A stretch of 64,000 nt of DNA from Harmonia axyridis (taxonomy: Eukaryota > Arthropoda > Insecta > Coleoptera > Coccinellidae), in NCBI RefSeq assembly GCF_914767665.1, contig NC_059503.1, positions 60,034,352 through 60,098,351 of the forward strand. Reading direction: 5' to 3'. The notes under the pieces are model-generated. The model was given only the letters and a program-made list of their open reading frames with translations, was not told the origin of the DNA and did no database searches. Shown here piece by piece: positions 47,101 through 57,400 of this stretch (its first letter is position 1; every line of letters starts with the position of its first letter). The position numbers and the translations under genes are program-made.

Positions 47101-49286
47101 ATTACATTTGATACCGGGCTTTGTTATTATTTGTTAAAGTCACAATAGGGAAAAAGATGGATTAGGGGAAGCGAAAAAGGAATATTATTGAAAAAAAAGG
47201 TAAATTAATTAAAAACAGACTTAACTTTCGATTATTTATTTAATTCTTAAATCTAACTTACAGTAAATGTTCAAACTGTTTCCCTCGGACTCTAATGCAT
47301 AAATGACACCGTTTTATAAAATTACGATTCAATTTTCTTAAACTAATTTCCGATATGGTCCAGGCTGCGTCGAATACAATAAGAAGCGAGGAAGAATTGC
47401 GTGAACGCGTATTCGACGCAGCCCGGACCATATCGGAAATTAGTTTAAGAAAATTGAATCGTAATTTTATAAAACGGTGTCATTTATGCATTAGAGTCCG
47501 AGGGAAACAGTTTGAACATTTACTGTAAGTTAGATTTAAGAATTAAATAAATAATCGAAAGTTAAGTCTGTTTTTAATTAATTTACCTTTTTTTTCAATA
47601 ATATTCCTTTTTCGCTTCCCCTAATCCATCTTTTTCCCTATTGTGACTTTAACAAATAATAACAAAGCCCGGTATCAAATGTAATGTCATAGCAAGTGGC
47701 AAAATTACCTGATAGCGGGGTTCCTAGTTTCAACTTAGTTAAGTAGGGCATCGGTAAGATGATGAAAATACCTAGTTTTATGGGCATAAAATTCGTGTAT
47801 TGTACCATTTCTAAATCTGTCTAAAATGCCCAATTTTTTTATGTTACTTGCTCGTTTTGTTTCAAGGATTTTTTTTTCACAGCAGGTGTCCAAAGTCGAA
47901 GTTCTCGTTTTGCTAGCAATTGAAACCAAGATTTATCCATTAATTTACGGAAATCCACATAACTTTTTGACAGAATCATACTCATGTCATCTTAAATAAC
48001 TATTTAAGATTCCATTACAACAAAAAAAATAAGCTTCGAGAGCTTTCCAGCAGAATTCTGACCCTGACAATGTTAAAAAAGGTGAAAATTCACTAAAAAA
48101 CGTAATTTGGTAATAACTCGAAAACCATGCAACTTTTACTGGGGTCATGTTAGGCTGGTTAGGTCCCTCTTTAGCTGACCTACCTCCGGTGTCACTGTGA
48201 CGTGCCACTTATGGGACACCCTGTATACGATCAATCGTTTCCAAGATAGAAGGCGAAGAGCGCGTGGTTAGATATTTTAAGATCAACCGGTAGGTAGTCT
48301 CGGCCAAAAACATACCAGATAAAGTTTGTTAATTATTGAAAAATACATAATAAGTTTAATTTATAATTTCCATTTCCAAAGTTAACCCCTCCCCCACCAC
48401 GATGGTCAAAGAAATTATTGAGGTTGTAGCACAAGTGGACTTCCCCCTCCAAACTATCAATTAATATATCACACGAAACATTTTTCCATAAGATCTTCCC
48501 TTTTCTAGATAAAAACAAGGACCTGAATTTTTTTTCATCTCAAATATCTAATGACAAGGATTATTGTAGCTTCGGTAGAGTCAGAGTGAAAATTCGAGAG
48601 AATAATCATAAAGAAATTAAAAAAATTAATCTAAAATCATAAAACTGCATTATGGATTAAAATTTTTATCTGAAACTAACTTATATAAAATTTTGTAATA
48701 AAGAACAAACTCAAAGCTTATGCTGAAAATTACTCTTTCAATACAAATACTTTTGCAGATAATATTGACAAGGTTAGCCATGGAAAAAAAACTGCCCATG
48801 TTGGAAAGAACCAAATATTTAGTTCCCCAAGAAATGACCCTGGCACAATTCCAAATGATAATCAGGTAAATATTTTTTTTGAAAATTAGACTTTATTTGT
48901 CAACATAGTCATCTTCAAGAGTGATACATATACTCTAAAGCCTCCCTTTTTTGTACTCTTTAACTCGGCTTCAACCTTGACAATCGCTTCTTCATTAGAG
49001 CCAAATTTCTTTCACTGGAGCAACTTTTTAGCGTTATTATCCATGGGCCAGAGGCTGAATAAAAATTATCAAGTCATTCTACTTTTTGTGCTCTTGTCGT
49101 TATGTTAATATTTAAAATTGTTTCAGAACTAGCATGCACCTTAATTCAAAAAAAGCATTGTATTTTCTTGTGGATGGGAACCCAATGATCGGATTATCAC
49201 TGACTATGGCTGAACTTTACCAAAACTGTGGAAAGTCAGATGGATATCTATATATTACATACGCATCACAAGATACGTTTGGATAG
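41168..49286 (+). CDS. LC3/Atg8-like gene E, ending at the glycine (4 exons)
   Basis: Exons are 41168-41231, 44282-44343, 48759-48865 and 49127-49286, encoding about 130 aa. Exon 1 is nearly identical to those of C and D. Exons 2-4 are strongly diverged: RDEMVAIRSRFPARIP, KKLPMLERTKYLVPQEMTLAQ, ALYFLVDGNPMIGLSLTMAELY and YLYITYASQDTFG, with the stop directly after the glycine. All phases agree (1, 0, 2). Because the C-terminal glycine is already exposed, Atg4 priming would not be needed, as known for some plant ATG8 isoforms. Introns 1 and 2 are long (3.05 and 4.4 kb) and filled with transposons. Exons 2-4 may belong with another first exon; pairing with the 41168 exon is an inference from phase and order. 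Confidence 0.75.
42160..43368. mobile_element. TA-flanked element with about 150-bp inverted ends
   Basis: The element is 42162-43366, with TA duplicated at both sides. Ends are CAGGGTGTTCTGATTTGTTT and its inverse, and similarity continues inward for about 150 bp, including a second internal CAGGGTGTTAAAGTTG. No transposase was found. It interrupts sequence that is continuous in units B-D (AAGC..TTATTTCAT/ACAACT), inside intron 1 of gene E. Confidence 0.85.
43449..44151. mobile_element. Degenerate MITE with internal inverted repeat
   Basis: Left end TA-CAGGGTGATTCACG and right end GAACCACCCGG-TA are roughly inverse. Inside, a sequence around CCCATCAGATTTTGGGTGCA occurs again inverted near 43757-43777. 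The ORFs across it are by-products of this symmetry. Confidence 0.45.
44543..45464 (-). mobile_element. Internally deleted mariner-like element 1
   Basis: The element spans about 44545-45462, TA-flanked, with inverted ends of the type AAGGGTGTTTTTTT..GAACTTTAA. On the minus strand the transposase starts at 45351 (MNRLTPE then a stop), runs to VRNTYRALRP, then jumps to the catalytic half (DEAHFWLN; WFQQDGATCHTA; NWPPRSCDLTPLDYFLWGY). The middle N-terminal part is deleted, and further stops are present (for example at 44697-44699). Inserted in intron 2 of gene E. Confidence 0.85.
45600..45775 (+). pseudogene. Transposase N-terminal remnant
   Basis: The frame reads MKRYPLQQRTEIVKIHYKNG followed by ANSAVTVLKTKAHLG. 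This resembles the first helix-turn-helix segment of mariner-like transposases (..QR..IVK.YY.NG.S...T...). Nothing follows it; it is a short dead fragment between other elements in intron 2 of gene E. Confidence 0.4.
45844..46340. mobile_element. 483-bp hAT-like MITE
   Basis: Spans 45851-46333. Perfect terminal inverted repeats of 28 bp begin CATAGTATAAGGAAAGGATA. A 7-bp duplication, ACCCAGC, flanks both sides (45844-45850 and 46334-46340). No ORF belongs to it. Confidence 0.8.
46555..48223. mobile_element. Long foldback element 2 (Tc1/mariner-derived)
   Basis: Second copy of the element at 19473-21123: same ends (CAGGGTGTCCCATAAG), TA at both sides, 1669 bp. Its centre (about 47355-47420) differs: it has a second, inner inverted repeat around GCGTCGAATAC, with the transposase C-terminus (EELRERVFDAARTISE) readable on the + strand. 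It lies in intron 2 of gene E. Confidence 0.88.
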
Positions 49287-51056
49287 ATTCAATGGAAACT
49301 AGGCATTAATGATTGAAGACTGACTGTATTTTTTACATGTTGATTATATTATGTTAGATATGAATATTGTTCAACTTATTTTCAAATGTAAAAACTGATA
49401 TTTTTATGTCTCATATACAATTGAAAGCAGCTTTTTAATTATGTTACATGTAGTTGTTATATTTTCTTTGTAATTTTTTAATTTTAGAATCCAATACTTC
49501 ATAACTAGAAAAAATTCATGTATTTCCTGAAAAACATTTACAGTAATTTATTTTATTTATTGATCAAAATTTTGTTGCCTCCCTAAGCAGGAAAGTGTTA
49601 TAAGATTCATTGGTTTCACGATTATTATTGTGATTGTGTTATTTTTGAGTTGATAATAATTGTAAATAAATTTTTGATACCATAAAGTAATATTTCAATT
49701 ATGTTTGGCATTCAATTTCATATATTGATGAAATATTCAAATATCAAGCAATGAAAGCATAGACTGATCTATATTGTATAAAGGGATATATACAACTTAA
49801 GGTGTCTGAAACAACAACAGCCTGCAAAGGGAGAGATAAAAGGATGATTACCATCATACCATCCACTCATAAATATAAAATTGTAACATCCACATTATTG
49901 TACAAATATTATAATTATGATGATCCGATTTTGTTTGATATATCTACTGAAAGCCCTTAATCCTTATTAGATTCTTTTGAATCATAACTGCACATAAATT
50001 ATTGAAGGATCTACAAAATTAGGACTTCAAATAAAAATCTACCTAAGTTTCTTCATGAAAATTAGAAATAATCCAAAAAGGAATTGATTGCCATTCTGTT
50101 CCATACAACAGTTTCCAATTACATTTTAAATATATTCTTAAATTAGCAAAAGGAATATAGTTTTTCAATAATTACCTTCAATAGGTGGAAGGCTTTTGTT
50201 TGATTGAGGAAAAACAGATCTGTTTCGATTTATCACTGCTCTCACTAGATTTTCATGACTTGTTCCTGTTTTCAGGCGAGCTTACTTGGCCTTAAATTGA
50301 ATAATGACTCTATTAAGAACTGCCTTCCTAGATAAAAAAAACAAAGTTGGTACGACAGAAAACGTGAATTAAACAGCGAATGTAATATATCAAGTTGAAA
50401 ATAATACTACTTTATTGAAACATGCGAAGTAACATGCAATAGATATGTAATTTCTAAAATTTAGTGATTTTCCAATTATTTATGAATTTTTCATATGAAT
50501 TATGATTTGATAATCTGGATTTTTCATAAATAAAGATCACGCAACTTACAAAAACATAAGAAATACCAAACGCAGTAGTCTATGCCCAACGCTATCAACT
50601 CCAATAAAATATTGGATTATAAGGTCATAGATGAAGATTATAAATTTATGTCATTTTCACAAAGAAGTGTGATCTTCTTCGATAATCTGTACAAATGGTC
50701 TCAATGAATAAAGAGTAGAATTCTTTGTAGTTCAGCTAAAGTTAAACTAAAATAAGTTGAAATCAGTGAAAAATGAATCATTTACATAATTATAATTCAG
50801 AAAAGATGAACCCTCAAGGTAACAGGTAGTAAAAACACTGACAATAGAAGCGATTCATAAATTTTTACATATTATACTATATTATTATTTTCTCTTTAGT
50901 GCTCCTCAAGAAACCATACTTCAGACCTTTAAATATATTCTATACTTCGAACAATGAATTGAAATTGTTTAAAAAAAAAAGAAGTCCCAATGCATAACAT
51001 TTATTCAAGACCTGCTCAACAAATATTTTATACTATTTATAGTAGTCACAATAATA
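49287..51056. other. Intergenic region between gene E and MITOK
   Basis: Non-coding, AT-rich, not repeated elsewhere in the window. It holds the 3' UTRs of gene E (+) and MITOK (-), which converge here. I see no element ends and no ORF worth reporting. Confidence 0.5.
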
Positions 51057-52167
51057 TTATCTATCAATTTTTCCTAACACATAACCAATAAATATTAGAC
51101 AAAATGAAAAACCTATTACGAGTTTTGTTCTATTATCGTCAAAGCCATCTGATGGTGTGTCTTGAACCACCAAAGTCGGTTTTCCTTTGTTCTCTCTAAA
51201 CTGAATGCTTATGGAATCCATGGAACTCAAAAGTTTCTGGTTTTCTTTTTGTAAACCCAAAAGCTTATTTGATATCTCTGACTGCTCTTTAACTAAAGAC
51301 TGTATCAGTAAGGGGTCTAATGAACTATACAAATTTTCTATTTTCTTATCAATGAACATTTTGAGATCATGTTTACGGAGTGTAGTGTAGGCAAATGCCA
51401 GAAATGAACCAGCAATACTTAAAATAATACCAAAATATTTTGTATAATCCATTTGGGATCTGTACTTTTCATGAGAATCTCTGACTGCATTGGAATAGGC
51501 AGTAAAGAGGTCTCTTTCTGATTTATCATATTCTTGAAATGATAAATTTATCTCATGTTCTAACTTCAAGAGCTATAAAAGAGAGTATCAGAATATTGTT
51601 TCACAATATATTGATTATTACCTCAGTTTCTTCTTTCATCAGCTTAAAGTATTTATCAGGTTCTTCCTGGCGTTTGATTGCTTGCAATTCATCTTGAATT
51701 TGATAGGACTTTTTTCTTATCTCACTCAACTGAGATCCAATTTCTCTTCTCTTTTCCTGAGTGACTAATAATTTTTCCTATGATGAAAGTGATAATATAT
51801 CTCAATGATTCTTCGTTTTTTACTTCAAAATGATGAGAATATCTTCCATCATGCAAACATTAAAATTTAGGGTATAGTTTTTTTTGGTATATGAATTCAT
51901 AGAAAGTTTAAAACTCACTTGAAGTAATATAACTCGATCCTGAAATTGCTTAACTTCATCTAGACCTAATATCCTAGTGTACCATTGATTAATACTGATT
52001 ATATTCTTATAGAAGTTTTCTTTTACCCTTGTAGCATCTATCTTAGAAGATATAGTATCGATAGTTTGAAGATATCGTGGATCTTGAATTGCTCTTCTGA
52101 AGTTGTTCCTTAAAGTATCTGTAAAACTCAGTTTACTTTGTAAAAATAAAATTTTTGTTAGTCGCAT
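51057..52167 (-). CDS. CCDC51 / MITOK mitochondrial potassium channel subunit
   Basis: Inner-membrane protein that forms the pore of the ATP-sensitive mitochondrial K+ channel together with the ABCB8 regulator in mammals. Exons (5' to 3') are 52167-51919, 51777-51622 and 51572-51057, giving about 306 aa, close to the size of CCDC51. The N-terminus (MRLTKILFLQSKLSFTDTLR) is basic, hydroxylated and lacks acids, like a mitochondrial presequence. Then come YTRILGLDEVKQFQDRV, a coiled coil across exon 2, and the signature ERDLFTAYSNAVRDSHEKYR (CCDC51: 'EREKFSLFSAAVRESHEK'). The first membrane segment is near YFGIILSIAGSFLAFAYTTL and the second near the C-terminus (IGFSFCLIFIGYVLG). An in-frame TAG directly before the ATG fixes the start. 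Confidence 0.88.
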
Positions 52168-53528
52168 TCTAGCGAACTTAACCTAAAACATATTAAGAGT
52201 GCATAGATAGACCTAATAATAAATATCGAAATTGATATTATCTCTATGTGAGAGAAATATAGAGAGAGTTCGGAATGTCCAACAAAATGTCGGAGAAAAA
52301 GCGCTCCAATCTTTTTCATTCCTCTGAGGAATCAACATTCTGATTGGAGAACTCGAATGAAAATGATTCAAACATCAAGAAGCCGCCCCAAAAAAATGAA
52401 TAAAAGTCGAAAAAGTTTATGGAAGAGAACGCCGATATTAATCCTGATGAATGTTTTAGTTTTAGCTTCAATAATTCTTAAAAAAGTCATGGGGCTTGCG
52501 TATCATACTTATTATACTTATATAGTTCAAGGTATTATCTGAGATATTTATGATTATAATCAAAGATTAGATTAATCTTTGATTATAATGGCTTATTTTC
52601 ACGGTGATAGTAGGTATTATCACGATGTAAGCTACTTGAGAGTTTTTTTTTTTTCTTTCATTGAAGGCATCGACTGCTATGGTCATTAGCCTCTAACCTA
52701 ACCATCACCGGACATGTACAACATCCATGACCTAGCCAGGATTCGAACCCGGTACCTTCGGCACCACAGTCGACATCTCTGTCCACTGCACTACCGAGGT
52801 AGTCTACCTGAGAGTTACTATTGTGATTGTGCGAGTTTTCGAAAAGCTTTTCCTTTTCTAGATATTTGAATATTGAATTTATTCCTTTACTTTATAGATA
52901 ATACACTAGATAATATAATTGTTATATTTTTTTATTGCATTGGATTGAATCACATTAATTTTCATTCCGTATTATCTCCATCATTTTGAGGGGGATTACG
53001 TATATGCCTCCCCATAGGCATAACAGGGGGAGGCATAACCCCACTCAATTGATTAGAAGAAATTCAAAAAAATTGTAATAACGTATTGCATTGCACGCAT
53101 TAAAAAAAAACAACTCAGATATAGCACTAAGTATTCTGATGATAAACAACAGCATACCAATCACCGCCAATTTTTTGTAAAATTATGACAAGAACTTGTG
53201 AATATATGTATATTACACGTACAGAATACATGAATATGAAAATTCAAATTTTAGGCTGAATAACTTTGACAACCCACAGCTCAAGATATTACTCGTTTAA
53301 TAGGTTGCCTGAATTCGACTCTAGAGAGCGCTAAAATGTTTTTATTTTCCAATCAAATATATTTTGTGGAATTTATAGAGAATATTTCTGAAATTGATTT
53401 CCAAATTATGACAATTTTAATATCACTTGATAATTTTTCAAAACTTCAACTCCTAACGTAATTTCTGTTACTCTATGAAATCATCGCAGGTCTTAAAAAT
53501 TGTAATCTGTTGAAAATTCAAAATAAGA
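52168..53528. promoter_or_regulatory. Shared upstream region of MITOK and TAF7
   Basis: 1.36 kb between two divergent start codons, presumably holding both promoters. It contains a SINE (52643-52803), a 17-bp-arm palindrome at 52553-52589 with a 3-bp loop, and a G/C-rich imperfect hairpin at about 53003-53036. No core promoter motif can be assigned with confidence. Confidence 0.4.
52632..52814 (-). mobile_element. tRNA-derived SINE
   Basis: On the minus strand, 52803-52643 has a box A (TAGTGCAGTGG, 52793-52783) and a box B (GGTTCGAATCC, 52749-52739) at tRNA-like spacing, followed by an unrelated body and an A-rich tail (the T run at 52643-52654 on +). It is flanked by CTAC[T/C]TGAGAG at 52632-52642 and 52804-52814, an 11-bp target duplication with one mismatch. 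Only the head is tRNA-like; it is not a functional tRNA gene. Confidence 0.85.
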
Positions 53529-54364
53529 ATGGCTTGCGAAAATGATAATGACGACGAAAAAGTTGAGTTGGAAGAGCAATTCATTTTAAGAATGCCAAAG
53601 GTAAGTTTCGAGCTTCAAATATTTCAAAACCATATCGAAAAACAAAGCGATTTCAGGTTGAAGCTTTGAAACTTCGAGATTTACTGAATACAAAACCTAG
53701 TAAAATAAAAAAGGCACTTAAAATTAGCCTCAATTTGAACAATACTGGTTTTGTCAAATTTGGAAAGCGAAAAATATATGGTTGTTTGAAAAAATTTCCC
53801 ACCATCATTGAATCTTATAAAACTCATGATAAAGTAACTATTTGTAAAACTGCCGACGTTAGTCACATTCTCCTTTGCGGCTATGAAAAATATGAAAGTA
53901 AAAAAGTAAATTATGTGCATGGAATAACCCCACCATTAAAAAATGTTAAAAAGAAAAGATTCAGAAAAACCCTTATAAATACCGATCGAGCTGTTGAAGT
54001 AGAAAATATAGAAAGAGAATTGTATTACCTTCTAAGAACTGACCTAGAAGCAGTAAGTATCTTTTTCAGATAAAAATTTGAATTAACAGTAAATTACCTA
54101 TAGGTTTCATCGAAATATGAAATAACCTATGAACATGACAAGGAAAATTATTCTAATAATAGTGGTAGGTTTATAAAATTATAATAATAAAAAAAGTAAT
54201 TATGTATAAATACTTTATTAACAAAAATTATCAAGTGAAAAATTATTTTATTTTTTAGAACTTCACTTGTTTGGAAACATTTCTTCTGAGGTAAATTTTT
54301 GGAAATTACCAATTTACATAATATAATATTCAACATTTTTCAGATGTCAGATGAAGCAGATTGA
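53529..54364 (+). CDS. TAF7-like TFIID subunit, short form
   Basis: TAF7 is a TFIID subunit that contacts TAF1 and restrains its acetyltransferase activity before transcription starts. Exons are 53529-53600, 53657-54052, 54104-54164, 54259-54290 and 54344-54364, about 193 aa. The TAFII55 N-terminal domain is clear: LEEQFILRMP, FGKRKIYGCL, FPTIIESYKTHD, KTADVSHILLC, then HGITPPLKNVKKKRFRKT and LYYLLRTDLEAVSSKYEI (human: 'HGITLPLKNVRKRRFRKT', 'LLSTDAEAVSTRWEI'). A short acidic end (LFGNISSEMSDEAD) follows. Human TAF7 has 349 residues, so the C-terminal coiled-coil half is missing. Exons 4 and 5 are small and inferred from splice sites and frame. A longer TAF7 may exist elsewhere in the genome. 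Confidence 0.82.
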
Positions 54365-54413
54365 TCAAACATCTATTGAGGTAAATTTTGTAGAAAAAAT
54401 TGAGTTTCCAAAA

Positions 54414-54419
54414 AATAAA
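54414..54419 (+). terminator. Possible TAF7 polyadenylation signal
   Basis: AATAAA lies 50 bp after the TAF7 stop and 21 bp before the last codon of MYBBP1A on the other strand, so the two 3' ends probably overlap. Confidence 0.4.
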
Positions 54420-54439
54420 CATTTTTACAATTCAACAGT

Positions 54440-57400
54440 TCATGTTTTTAATTTCTTCTTTTTTTTACTTTCATGGTTCAGCATTTTTCTTTTTTTCGAA
54501 TTTACTTCTATTCTACAATCGCCATTGGTTTCAGAATATTTTTTATCTTTATCAGAAAATTCAATAACTGACGGTTTTGTTTCAATCTTATTTGAAATTC
54601 CAAGTTGTACTAATAATTTATTGTAAGATTTTTTTGTATCTGGATTTATTTTAGTACAGTTTCTATATTCTCTGATTTTATCACCTAAGCATGTCCAATC
54701 AAATGTTTTGATTTGTAAAGGACTCTGTTTGATGGTTGCTAAAAGTTGGAAAAGAAATGATAAGAATTTCTCCCTCACATTATTATCACTAATTTCAATT
54801 AAGTTTTTGAAAAATTGTAAGCATTTATCTAAAAATTCTTCAGTAATCTTTTCAAAGTCTTCCTTTAACTCATTTTCGCATGTTAATAACAGTCTATGAT
54901 TACTATAACAAATTTTTATCCAATCTACTGCTTCATTCTTTTTGAATGGTTTAATATTTTCGTCAAATATAACAGGAAGTAAAAATTTCATCAATTCAAT
55001 GTTTCCATTCCAATTACATTGTAGTATCTGTTTGAATATCACATTAGGTAAATGACAATTTCTCTTTGTTAAATAGTTATTTGAGGAACTTGTTATGATA
55101 TTGGTGATATTCTGATTCAGGTGTTTTTTCATCTTTTTAGGAGTGTTTTCATCATTCACCAAAATCTTTGAACAATTAATTATAAATACACAGCATTGAG
55201 CAATTTCATTTCCCATCATCTGAAGGATAACTGAGGTTCTTGTTTCTTTCAGTAAAAGATTTTCCAAGAATTCACACAATGTGTTATCTGATACTTCAGC
55301 AATATCACTGAATTTTTTCAGTGCAGACATTTTCCTCAAACAATGTCTCACACGATCTTGCAAAGGTTTTTGATGAGTATCTTTTATGCTGAATTCTAGA
55401 AGATGCAGCAATGAAACCATTATTTCCAATGTTGATATCATTGAAGGGCTGGAATCTATGTATATTTCAATCAAATCAAGGACTCTTATCCTGAAATGGG
55501 TTGTAATTTCGTCATTCTTGCTTTGTTTTTTATGCTTTCTGAAATTTGATCTGAATTCTTTGAAAACTTGTCCTAAAACTTGATTCAATTTCTCTCCCTG
55601 TTCATCATCTATCTGATCTAAATCAATATCACTCTCATCTTCATTATCCATATTCTGTGTCAGAGCAATCTGAAGAGCTTTTCTCAACTTATCCGTTTTA
55701 GTTTCGTCTACTGCTTCTTCTTCTTCTTCACTGCAATCATCATCATCATCATTTTGTTCTTCCTCTTCCACACATTCTTCTTCCTCTTCATTATCTGAGT
55801 CTTCTTCATCTTCAGATAGATCTTCATCAGAAGCATCTCCATTGTATGTTAGTGGATTGTCCTCACTATTAGGATCCAAAACAGATATAATTTGATGTAT
55901 AGCTGAGGCATTCAAGTATTCACAGAGATGTGGAAATACACAGTTGACCATCTTTCTTAGAAGATATGAATTGTGGGACAAAAGGCTCAGAAATACTTCA
56001 ACAACTACCTCTATCCAAGCAGGATCAGTTTCAGAATTGTTCTTTTTTTTCATTCTTTCATAGCAGCTGAACAGTTCTTCTAATGAATCTTTTGCCAATT
56101 TCACATCATTAAAAAGCTGCAGGCCTAAATGTAAAAATAGTATTTCAAAAACTAGTTTAATTTTTTTTGTTTTCTTGGATTGGATCTTGTTGATAATTTC
56201 CTTAGCTTTTGACCAGGTTTCACTTATCTCTTCAGTAAGATCAGATCTCATTTCTAAATTTTTGGTTAGATAAGAATCTAGTTCGTTGAAAACTTCAAAT
56301 AGTATAATGCGGAGGTCTTCTAATTTTGACAGTTTCAAGTCCAAGGATCTAAAAAATGTTTCTTTCAGTGAACCTGCAATTGAAATAACAATAAGAATTT
56401 TTTTTCTCAAATATTTAGTGGAGCCTGGTGTGAGCTCCCATGAAGTCTTACTGACGCTTAGGAGAGTCAAGATTGAAAACATTAAACTAATTTTATGAAT
56501 GACAACTATGAAGTAGTGTATGGTTCTGCATATACAGGCTGGTCCATTGAAGTTGATAATTTTATGAGATTAAGTTAATAATCGACTGAATTTCAAAATG
56601 AATGTATGGAATAATTTTTTTTATTTTGCATCTTCTTAGTATGAACTCCATACCCTACAAAATTTCCATCCTTGCATCCTACAGCGCAGGTTTTACTCCT
56701 AGATAAAAGCTGCGCGGTAGGAATAAGTTTTTTTATTTCCATGTGAAAAAACCAGCTCTTCAGAGGAAACTTGACATATTTCAGATTTTTCTCGCAATAG
56801 ATCAGCCTGTATGTATAATTTTTAAAAACAATATGGACATAGAATCCAAAAACGAAATTATGAACATTCTATTAAAAGTATTGATAAGGTTTCAGAGATA
56901 ATTCATAATTTCATAATAGTTTTATACATAATATTCAGATTTAGAAATAGTTGATATGTTTGTTATCAAAGTTTAGTTGAGTAAGAAAATTTACAATAGA
57001 ATGACACTATCATAGACAGTGGCATAGATAAACAGTATATACACTGCGCAAAAGAATTAACGCACATTATGGAAATCTCAAATTTATTCTACAACTGAAG
57101 GTGTTCACAATGATAATTTTTTTTATCAGAATTATGCATGCATATGTTATCCAGTTTCAACGTTTTTCTTCAATACAGATGTTTTTCCCAGCAGGAATAA
57201 AAAAAGATGAGATTATCAGATTTTGAATGTATTGGCTCCATTCTGAAATCAGTTGTTCTCGATCAATTCTAGTGATCAATAGTTTTTCTTTCGTTTGATT
57301 TTCTACACTCGATCGCTATGCAACGCGAAACACGCAATTTGACCCAAGAGGAATGTGCCCAAGCGGTAGTTTTGCGAGAAGAAGGGTGGACATACACAAG

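Noticed and set aside
52739..52793. Possible tRNA gene
   Set aside because: A and B boxes are present, but no cloverleaf with paired acceptor ends; A-rich tail and target duplication show a SINE.
55690..55830. Trinucleotide-like repeat as a microsatellite
   Set aside because: It is the codon pattern of the acidic Glu/Asp stretch in MYBBP1A and fits the reading frame.
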